Source of the DNA: Bacteroidota bacterium | Lineage (GTDB): Bacteria; Bacteroidota; Ignavibacteria; Palsa-1295 | DNA: 9,626 nucleotides | Reading direction: 5' to 3' | NCBI GenBank assembly: GCA_025363505.1 | Contig: JANYDV010000247.1 | Span: forward strand, 1 to 9,626 | The notes under the pieces: model-generated | Databases searched by the model: none | What the model saw: only the letters and a program-made list of their open reading frames with translations | Told to the model about the DNA's origin: nothing | Shown: one piece after another, positions 1-5,888 of the stretch | Numbering within the stretch: the stretch's first letter is position 1 | Layout: each line of letters opens with the position of its first letter | Translations under genes and position numbers: made by a program

Positions 1-345
1 AGTCGAAGAACAATTAAACAAATTTAAAGTCGGCTCAAATGGGTTGACGAGAAACCCCTTATGCGTACATACTGCATCTAATACAGTAAAATTATTGGTA
101 TCCTTTCTGGTGATTAATAAGGTCATGCCGCTATTCGGCGACGGCAAAGTATACTGCAGAGAGCCAAACTGGGTTTGTAGTTTCTTAAATTGGAACTTCG
201 CAAGATCAACAATGATATTCCCATTTAGCCCAGGGCTGCTGGAAGCAATTGCTTCAGAACCACAGATTGCGCAGATAGAAGGAGTAGCTGTAACCAGAAT
301 TCCGACTTTAACTGCTTTTTTAAGAAAATCTCTTCGAGTATTCAT
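1..345 (-). CDS. Tat-exported Rieske-type [2Fe-2S] domain protein (3' end outside window)
   Basis: The reading frame starts with ATG at 345 and is open to base 1 (115 codons). Residues 3-10 read TRRDFLKK, a good twin-arginine (Tat) signal, followed by a hydrophobic stretch (14-28), so the product is probably exported folded with its cofactor. Residues 93-95 are C-T-H followed by K-G, matching Rieske box I (C-x-H-x-G). Sixteen residues later comes C112 in the context FNC, exactly where box II (C-x-x-H) should begin. However, the ligand position 115 is Thr, not His (C-S-S-T). Rieske proteins are one-electron carriers or oxidoreductase subunits. If the C-S-S-T is real, this copy may not bind a normal cluster; if the last bases are an end artefact, it is an ordinary Rieske protein. 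It lies 88 bp downstream of the barrel gene on the same strand. No Shine-Dalgarno is visible; the leader is A/T-rich. The family call is good, the partner and function unknown. Confidence 0.75.
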   Translation of the reverse strand, partial: MNTRRDFLKKAVKVGILVTATPSICAICGSEAIASSSPGLNGNIIVDLAKFQFKKLQTQFGSLQYTLPSPNSGMTLLITRKDTNNFTVLDAVCTHKGFLVNPFEPTLNLFNCSST

Positions 346-348
346 CTA

Positions 349-369
349 TTTTAACGTATAGTGTTAAAA
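349..369. repeat. 7-bp perfect inverted repeat upstream of the Rieske gene
   Basis: TTTTAAC (349-355), a 7-base spacer, then GTTAAAA (363-369), centred about 14 bases upstream of the Rieske start codon. The symmetry and position would suit a dimeric repressor operator or a small mRNA hairpin over the initiation region. A second overlapping symmetry, GTGTT-AA-AACAC, lies at 361-372. The arms are A/T-rich, so chance occurrence is possible. Confidence 0.35.
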
Positions 370-433
370 CACACAAAATGAATGAGTGTTTCAGTTTCAG
401 GGTGTTTATTTGAGAAAAAAAGCCAAGAAAGGT

Positions 434-2335
434 TTAAAGTGAGGCACTCACACCCACGGCGATCTGCCTTGGGTACTCGGTATATGTATCCCAGAAAGCC
501 CCATCGGTATCAAAAAGGTTGTTTGCAATGATCTGAAGTTTCCAGTTGGTATCAAGTAAATATTCCGCTTTCAGATTAATAAAAAGCAGACTCTTCTCTT
601 GACGAGAAATAAATTTGCAACTGACTGAAGGAAAGAATTTGGGTGTAATTGACCTAAAGTAATATGAAATATCTGAAGTGAACGTTGGCTCGTATGGGAG
701 CTGCTTATCGTTTTGAGTTGCGAGTGTAGAACTGAAATGTGCTGCAATTGTAAAGCGGTCATTTTTCAGAAGAACAAAACCGGCAGAAAGATCAAACGAA
801 AATATTCTTGAATCGACAGCCTTGGGATAATACTTTATTATTCCTGAGTCCTTCAACGCTGAAAAACTGAGTGCATCGTGACGAATATAATAGGAAATGA
901 CAAATTGTAGTCTATCCTCTGACGAGAGTAAATATTCTGTCCCAAGATTAATTCGGAAACGGTCAATGCTTACTCTTCTACCGTCCTGGCTTAACAATGA
1001 ATCATTAGTTAAGCCACTATTTGATTGAAGTGGGGCATAAAAGGGGTTTACTGTATAAATTCTATCAAATGTTTGTGTCGTTGCAGAACTCGTAAGTGAT
1101 ACGAACCCATTAAAGTCTGAAGAAAAGCGCTGCTGAATTTTTACCATAGGGAATAAATATGAAGTCGAGGCAATTGCATCGGCTGCATTGATAAACGTGA
1201 ACCCGGCTTCCCAATGAAAGGCTTGTCTCGTCGATGATGCAAGAGTTAGTTCGGTCGTCAGTGCTCCCAGTGCGCCGTTACGGAGCAATTTATCGGTAGT
1301 AGTGCTTGCGCCGTTATATGCTAATAAAAAATGTATCCGATTGCTGCTATCTGATTGTTGATGCTCGAACACAGAAGAGATAGCCCCTGAGCGTTCGGTC
1401 AATCCCGATCCGATATTGTCACTACAGTAACGCAAGTCTGCTGCCGCGGTGAGTTTTATGGCATCAAGCGATCCCAAGGATGCAGTTGTTTCAATATTAT
1501 TTCGAGAAAGCGAGGCTATAGTGTTTCCGGATTTTTTATGAATTAATCTTGAGAGTGAGGAAGATGAAATCTCTGCATCGATCATCGGAATTGTCTCGTC
1601 ATTATGTTCTTGTGAGAATGGTATTGTGAAAATACCATGTGCGGTGATATTCCATTGCTCTTGTAATGCTGTAAGATCAGAGTTCCGTTCGGCAAAGCTA
1701 CCGCCGAGTTCGATCGTTGTATTTCTACTGTTTATCAATAATGCTTTTATTGCAATATCAGGAACTGTGGGTACACCGAGCATCAACGACGCATAAAATC
1801 GATGTGAAGAACTTCTGATGATCGGTTGCTGCATTGGCAGGGCATCAAAGAGCGGTAAATCTTCTTTCGAAACTGGGTCCATCTTTAGTGGTAGTGATGA
1901 ATCGAAAGCAACTTGTCTACGGGATGTGCCGAGCATCATCTCATAAGGGTAATGAAATCGAAGTCCTTCGGGAGTGCGCTCGGTTTCGGGAAGTTCAGCA
2001 AGTACCGAATCGAGCCATTCTTTGTGAGAAAGTGAGACGACCGAATCAATCGTAATGATAGCAGAATCACGTACCATCGTTGAATCAAGCTCACGACCCG
2101 AGCTATCACGAAGACTTGCCGAGATCAGCTTATCTGCTTTAACGGTATCACTAAATCGGATAACTCTTGTGGCATTCGCTCCACGAAGTCTCAGTTCGCG
2201 TTCAAGCGACGGTGGAAGTTTTCGGGAAGTGGATGGAGGTTGCGCTTTTACGGTTGTTGAGATAACAACACAGATCATTGCGAGTGCAATGACCAGGAAT
2301 AGTACGGATGTGGCTAGCGCTTTTTTTATGAACAC
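434..2335 (-). CDS. Outer-membrane beta-barrel protein, TonB-receptor-like but without plug
   Basis: A 633-residue protein starting at GTG (2335-2333); no earlier in-frame ATG fits, and an AGGAAG lies about 12 bases upstream. Residues 1-31 form a signal peptide (KK, long hydrophobic core, cleavage after VKA before QPPS). Residues 32-175 are soluble, Ser/Asp-rich and unrecognised. From about 178 to the end, alternating amphipathic strands with aromatic residues are typical of an outer-membrane barrel. The C-terminus (NNLFDTDGAF at 605-614, then YPRQIAVGVSASL to 633) resembles the last strands of TonB-dependent receptors, including the NLFD turn. No TonB box or plug domain is visible, and 633 residues is short for a full receptor. 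It could be a plug-less relative or an unrelated porin-like barrel. It is followed on the same strand by the Rieske gene (88 bp) and is divergent from the basic secreted protein gene. Substrate unknown. Confidence 0.75.
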   Translation of the reverse strand: MFIKKALATSVLFLVIALAMICVVISTTVKAQPPSTSRKLPPSLERELRLRGANATRVIRFSDTVKADKLISASLRDSSGRELDSTMVRDSAIITIDSVVSLSHKEWLDSVLAELPETERTPEGLRFHYPYEMMLGTSRRQVAFDSSLPLKMDPVSKEDLPLFDALPMQQPIIRSSSHRFYASLMLGVPTVPDIAIKALLINSRNTTIELGGSFAERNSDLTALQEQWNITAHGIFTIPFSQEHNDETIPMIDAEISSSSLSRLIHKKSGNTIASLSRNNIETTASLGSLDAIKLTAAADLRYCSDNIGSGLTERSGAISSVFEHQQSDSSNRIHFLLAYNGASTTTDKLLRNGALGALTTELTLASSTRQAFHWEAGFTFINAADAIASTSYLFPMVKIQQRFSSDFNGFVSLTSSATTQTFDRIYTVNPFYAPLQSNSGLTNDSLLSQDGRRVSIDRFRINLGTEYLLSSEDRLQFVISYYIRHDALSFSALKDSGIIKYYPKAVDSRIFSFDLSAGFVLLKNDRFTIAAHFSSTLATQNDKQLPYEPTFTSDISYYFRSITPKFFPSVSCKFISRQEKSLLFINLKAEYLLDTNWKLQIIANNLFDTDGAFWDTYTEYPRQIAVGVSASL

Positions 2336-2416
2336 GAATTAATTAAACTTCCTGACGAATCCTACCTCCAAACTACAAAGGCAATCGCAATTCTGTTTCA
2401 CAAAAAAATAAAAATC
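2336..2416. promoter_or_regulatory. Divergent intergenic region, barrel gene / basic secreted protein gene
   Basis: These 81 bases separate two divergent starts and must hold both 5' leaders. The + strand side ends in a run of A-rich sequence directly before ATG 2417 (no Shine-Dalgarno). The - strand side has GGAGG and AGGAAG-like purine runs before GTG 2335. I could not identify convincing -35/-10 or Bacteroidota -33/-7 boxes. The role as a promoter region rests on gene arrangement. Confidence 0.4.
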
Positions 2417-2800
2417 ATGAAAACAATTATTATTTCGCTCACTGCCATTTCAATCTTCAGTATCGGGGCATTAACGTACAATGTGAATGCTCAGGAAGTA
2501 ACCTCACAGATACAACAAACACCATCAGTTGTTGCACCCGCGAAAAGACCGATGAGCATCGGCGCGCGCCAAAAACGTCAGCATGCCCGAATCAAGGAAG
2601 GTGTCAAATCCGGCGAGATCACCAAACACGAAGCTCGTCGTTTGAAAAGACAAGAGCTTCGGATTCAACGACAGAAGCAACGCTTCCAAGCTCAGAACGG
2701 CGGAGCAATGACTCCCGAGCAAAAAGCAAAGATACAACGTAAACTTAATAAAGAAAACCGTCGAATAATCCGCCAAAAGCATGATGGCCAAACACGGTAA
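2417..2800 (+). CDS. Small highly basic secreted protein with duplicated G-x-(L/I/M)-T-x-x-E motif
   Basis: A 127-residue protein with a signal peptide (1-25, cleavage after VNA before QEV). The mature part is very rich in Lys/Arg (27 K/R against about 8 acidic residues) and predicted helical. Two related units can be seen: residues 58-76 (RIKEGVKSGEIT followed by KHEARRL) and 91-106 (NGGAMTPEQKAKI); the protein ends with NRRIIRQKHD. I recognise this layout from small exported proteins of unknown function in several phyla, with pattern I-x-x-G-x-x-S-G-x-(L/I)-T-x-x-E-A and a final KH(N/D). The acidic residues in the motif might form small ion-binding turns, but that is a guess. The gene stands alone on its strand, with its own terminator 12 bases after the stop, and diverges from the barrel gene. 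The leader before ATG is A-rich without Shine-Dalgarno. The coding call is firm; function unknown. Confidence 0.8.
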   Translation: MKTIIISLTAISIFSIGALTYNVNAQEVTSQIQQTPSVVAPAKRPMSIGARQKRQHARIKEGVKSGEITKHEARRLKRQELRIQRQKQRFQAQNGGAMTPEQKAKIQRKLNKENRRIIRQKHDGQTR

Positions 2801-2811
2801 ATCGTAGAATA

Positions 2812-2845
2812 AAAAAAGCGCAATCTGTAAAGACTGCGCTTTTTT
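2812..2845. terminator. Bidirectional intrinsic terminator
   Basis: AAAAAAGCGCA (2812-2822) pairs with TGCGCTTTTTT (2835-2845). After one A-C mismatch the stem continues TCT/AGA around a GTAA loop. The G/C-rich core flanked by A- and T-runs on both sides gives a hairpin with a U-tract on either strand. It sits between two convergent genes, the basic secreted protein (stop 2800) and the S1 gene (stop 2864), and should terminate both. Confidence 0.9.
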
Positions 2846-2863
2846 ACAAATATTCTATGACGG

Positions 2864-4153
2864 TTATGACTTTTTAGCTTCAGCTTGTTCGAGCTTTTCT
2901 TTGAGGGCACCAAGTTCGCCAAGTGAGAAGCTTGACCCTTTTGGGGTGGCTCGATATTGACGGAGGGAAGTGCGTTGCGCCTCCTTTTCGGCAGCGATGA
3001 GCGAAAGTGTAATCTTCCCATCGCGGCGATCATACTCAATTACGCGCAGACCTTCGAGGGGTTTATCTTTTTTAAAGACATCCTCAAGTTTTTCGATACG
3101 GTCATGGCTTAGTTCACGACGCGGTACGAAACCTTCGTTGCCATCTTCAAATGCTACAACGAGCCCACCACGAGTAACTTCTTTAATCTTCGCATCGTGA
3201 TCTGTTCCGAGACGGAATTTCTCTTCACGTTGGCGAGCCGGATTTTCAACTAAACGCTTTTTAGAGCAGGTGATGCGATGTCGCTTTGCTTCGACGGTGA
3301 GAAGTTGAACTTCAAACTCATCGCCTACTGAAACAGCGGATTCGACAGTCGGTATGCGCTCCCATGAAATTTCGGAGATCGGTAGGAAAGCCGTAAGTCC
3401 ATTCGCTAGCTCAACATCTGCGCCCTGGTCCAGAATGGAAAGTACCTTTACTACTACGATAGCACCTTCTTTTGTATCATTATACTTTTCGACCAAAGGA
3501 TCGGCAGTGAGTTGTTTGATGCCGAGTTGTACTTCGCGACGTCTTTTGTCAACCTGCAACACTTTTGCCTTCAGTGTTTCGCCACGTTTGCAAATTTCAT
3601 ACGGATGATCGAAACGTTGCCACGAAAGATCTTTTCCTTGGATATAGGCATTCACCCCAGGTCCAAGATCAATGATCACATCTTTGATGTTGAAGGATTT
3701 CACCTTCGCATCAATGACATCACCAATTTCCATATTCTCAAGAATATCCTTCGCTGATTTGCGAAGTTCATCTTCAATCACCATCCGGTGCGAGACGCGG
3801 ATATATTCTGTGCCGCGCTCTTTGCGGATATCAAGCACACGAACCGGAATACTTTTGCCAAAATAATGAGCAATATTACGATTCGGGTCGAGATCGATGT
3901 GATTGTTTGGCATCGAAGCAATGGTGCCATCTTCAAATTCTACATCCAGTCCGTTGTTTGCCCATTTCAAGACTTTTGCTTGAATTGTTGCCTTCGACTT
4001 ACGCAATTCGTCATATTTTGACGCAGGCGTTTGCGAAGAATCTGCTGATGCAGTTTCAGGCGTTGTGGTTTCGGACGTTAGTTCTGCCGGTGCGGGAGAC
4101 GTTTCCGCTGCTGCGCTCGGCATATCGGTTGCTTCGTGATCGAACACTATCAT
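2864..4153 (-). CDS. rpsA: 30S ribosomal protein S1 family, four S1 domains
   Basis: A 429-residue RNA-binding protein. After an Ala/Thr/Ser/Pro/Glu-rich tail (about 8-46) come four S1 (OB-fold) repeats at roughly 54-123, 143-214, 228-299 and 316-386, then a charged C-terminal tail (SLGELGALKEKLEQ region). Repeat 2 carries the classical S1 sequence around KDLSWQRFDHP and later VQLGIKQLTADP, as in ribosomal S1, which recruits mRNA to the 30S subunit. Six repeats (about 560 residues) are found in E. coli; four-repeat versions occur in other phyla. It could therefore be the main S1 or a shorter paralogue. I chose ATG 4153; an alternative in-frame ATG lies 10 codons later, still within the low-complexity tail. 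No Shine-Dalgarno precedes the start, as is common for S1 genes. It lies 85 bp downstream of lpd on the same strand and may be partly co-transcribed. The strong hairpin just past its stop ends transcription. Confidence 0.85.
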   Translation of the reverse strand: MIVFDHEATDMPSAAAETSPAPAELTSETTTPETASADSSQTPASKYDELRKSKATIQAKVLKWANNGLDVEFEDGTIASMPNNHIDLDPNRNIAHYFGKSIPVRVLDIRKERGTEYIRVSHRMVIEDELRKSAKDILENMEIGDVIDAKVKSFNIKDVIIDLGPGVNAYIQGKDLSWQRFDHPYEICKRGETLKAKVLQVDKRRREVQLGIKQLTADPLVEKYNDTKEGAIVVVKVLSILDQGADVELANGLTAFLPISEISWERIPTVESAVSVGDEFEVQLLTVEAKRHRITCSKKRLVENPARQREEKFRLGTDHDAKIKEVTRGGLVVAFEDGNEGFVPRRELSHDRIEKLEDVFKKDKPLEGLRVIEYDRRDGKITLSLIAAEKEAQRTSLRQYRATPKGSSFSLGELGALKEKLEQAEAKKS

Positions 4154-4238
4154 ATATAAGTTTTTTTAACAGGGAGGTTTAAAACCACAATTCATTAGGA
4201 AATGTCCCGTGAATAGTTTTCAATAAAATAAAAAGTTA
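4154..4238 (-). promoter_or_regulatory. Leader region of the S1 gene with short palindrome
   Basis: The 85 bases between lpd and the S1 start contain the near-perfect palindrome GGTTTAAAACC (4176-4186, centre A4181) about 23 bases before the ATG. Next to it, on the mRNA strand, is CCTCCCT, then an A-run before ATG. S1 is known in E. coli to repress its own translation through its leader; whether this leader does the same is inference. No clear promoter boxes were found. Confidence 0.3.
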
Positions 4239-5720
4239 TTACAAATGTATCGCCTCACCCAATGCGACACTGGTTGCTTCCATATTGGCTTCGCCGAGAG
4301 TGGGGTGTGGGTGGATGGTTTTTAGGATACTTTCGGCAGTGGCTCCGTGCGAACGGGCTATTACCAATTCTTCAAGCATTTCGGTTGCTTCGGGTCCGAT
4401 GATATGTGCTCCGAGAAGCTCGCCATATTTTTCATCAAACAATAATTTGACAAAACCTTCTGTATGCCCAATAGCACGTGCTTTGCCGAGTGCTGTGAAC
4501 GGAAATTTGCCGACTTTATATGGAGTACCCTTTTCTTTGAGAGCACGTTCTGTCAAGCCCACTGATGCAACTTGGGGTTGGCAGTATGTACATCCCGGGA
4601 TGTTATCATAATCAACAGGAGTAGCTGAGCCGTGCGCAAGATGTTCTGCTGCGACAATACCTTCGGCAGTTGCAACGTGTGCAAGCCATGGTGGACCGGC
4701 AACATCACCGATGGCATAAATACCTTGCACGCTCGACCGCATAAACTCATCTACATCAATAAACCCTTTGGTCATTTTGATGCCGAGTTTTTCTAAGCCA
4801 ATATTTTCGGTATTTCCTTGGACACCTATTGCAATAAGAGTACACTCTGCTTCAAGCTTTTCTTTTTTGCCGTCTGCTGTTTCGATCTCGACAGTGGTAC
4901 CATTTTTACCCACAGTAACGCCAGCCACTTTTGTGTTGGTATAGATCGTCATACCTTTCTTTTTATAAAGCTTCTCAAGTTCTTGAGAAACTTCAGTATC
5001 TTCGACAGGCAAGATATTCGGCATCATTTCGATGATGGTAACCTTCGTGCCAAATGTATGGTAGAAATATGCAAACTCAATACCGATAGCACCAGAACCA
5101 ACGATAGTCATTGATTCAGGAATATGATCCATGCTCATTGCCTCGGTTGCAGTAAGGATGCGCTTGGTGTCAGCCTTCAAGCCAGGAAGCAAACGTGCGC
5201 GGGCACCGGTTGCGATCACGACTCTTGCTGCCGAGACATTGCGCTTCTTTCCATCATTTGAAGTTATTTCGATTGTATTCGCCGAAGTCATAACACCGTT
5301 ACCACCAATGAGCTCTATTTTGTTTTTCTTTACTAAAAACTCAATGCCTTTCACGTTACGATCACTCACTCCACGTGAGCGTTTGATCACCGCAGGAAAA
5401 TCTACTTTAAGATTGTCGTAAGTGATACCCCATTCTTTCGGGGCGGAGAGAAAGTCACTATAAATTTCAGCATTCTTCAGTAGTGCTTTGGTTGGAATGC
5501 AGCCCCAATTAGTACAGATGCCGCCGAGACGCTCGCGTTCAACAACTGCTACACGAAGTCCTAATTGTGCTGAGCGAATAGCCGCCGGATAGCCGCCCGG
5601 TCCGCCGCCGAGGACGATAACATCAAAATCAAATTTGTGGTTTTTCGGAAATGGAACAACACCATCTTTGGAGGTGTCATTTGAAGTTGCAACAGGCGGA
5701 TTTACGAGAAGATTTGCCAT
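4239..5720 (-). CDS. lpdA: Dihydrolipoyl dehydrogenase (E3)
   Basis: A 493-residue FAD disulfide oxidoreductase that reoxidises dihydrolipoyl groups of the 2-oxoacid dehydrogenase complexes or glycine cleavage H protein, passing electrons to NAD+. FAD-binding GGGPGGYPAA lies at 38-47, with the ribose-binding acidic residue at E61. The redox cysteines are C69 and C74 in GGICTNWGCIPTK. IATGAR is at 169-174, NAD-binding GSGAIG at 208-213, a YAIGDVAG FAD motif follows, and the catalytic pair H472/E477 lies in HPHPTLGE near the C-terminus. All catalytic residues are present. The N-terminus has about 30 extra residues before the FAD domain; ATG 5720 is the only reasonable start. Upstream is T-rich with no Shine-Dalgarno. 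S1 follows in tandem, leuS is divergent, and a LipM-like octanoyltransferase gene is on the other side of leuS, which fits lipoyl metabolism. Cytoplasmic. Confidence 0.96.
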   Translation of the reverse strand: MANLLVNPPVATSNDTSKDGVVPFPKNHKFDFDVIVLGGGPGGYPAAIRSAQLGLRVAVVERERLGGICTNWGCIPTKALLKNAEIYSDFLSAPKEWGITYDNLKVDFPAVIKRSRGVSDRNVKGIEFLVKKNKIELIGGNGVMTSANTIEITSNDGKKRNVSAARVVIATGARARLLPGLKADTKRILTATEAMSMDHIPESMTIVGSGAIGIEFAYFYHTFGTKVTIIEMMPNILPVEDTEVSQELEKLYKKKGMTIYTNTKVAGVTVGKNGTTVEIETADGKKEKLEAECTLIAIGVQGNTENIGLEKLGIKMTKGFIDVDEFMRSSVQGIYAIGDVAGPPWLAHVATAEGIVAAEHLAHGSATPVDYDNIPGCTYCQPQVASVGLTERALKEKGTPYKVGKFPFTALGKARAIGHTEGFVKLLFDEKYGELLGAHIIGPEATEMLEELVIARSHGATAESILKTIHPHPTLGEANMEATSVALGEAIHL

Positions 5721-5888
5721 AAAAAAATCATATTGTTTGTGATCGGCGATCTAAACAAATTGTGTGGGCGGAAAAGTCCGATTGCTGAATACTTTATCCT
5801 CACAATAGGTGTTCTATATGCCAATTCGGGAACTTTGGACTTCATTTAGTCCCTAATACAGTATATAGAATTGATTTAATTACCAATA
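5721..5888. promoter_or_regulatory. Divergent promoter region lpd / leuS with small hairpins
   Basis: 168 non-coding bases between divergent genes must hold both promoters. Two short inverted repeats are seen: CGGA-AAAG-TCCG (5769-5780) and GGACT-N6-AGTCC (5837-5852). The second lies 36 bases before the leuS ATG and could shape the leuS leader. TATATA (5862-5867) is near leuS but has no well-spaced -35 partner. No T-box antiterminator (specifier loop, TGG-containing T-box sequence) was recognised. Confidence 0.4.
5837..5852 (+). repeat. Short inverted repeat in the leuS leader
   Basis: GGACT (5837-5841) and AGTCC (5848-5852) with a 6-base loop. There is no U-tract after it, so it is not an intrinsic terminator. 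A stem of five pairs is weak and may be chance. Confidence 0.25.

Noticed and set aside
44..361. Forward 105-codon open frame opposite the Rieske gene
   Set aside because: It is antisense to a frame with a Tat signal and Rieske box I; its own product shows no domain or signal.
389..400. Tandem TTTCAG TTTCAG direct repeat between barrel and Rieske genes
   Set aside because: Only two six-base copies; chance is likely and no further copies are present nearby.
5835..5867. TTGGAC ... TATATA as a sigma-70 promoter for leuS
   Set aside because: The spacer is 21 bases, too long, and no Bacteroidota TAnnTTTG box with a properly placed TTG was found either.
5721..5888. T-box or other riboswitch controlling leuS
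   Set aside because: The leader is short and lacks the T-box sequence, specifier loop and antiterminator; only a five-pair hairpin is visible.
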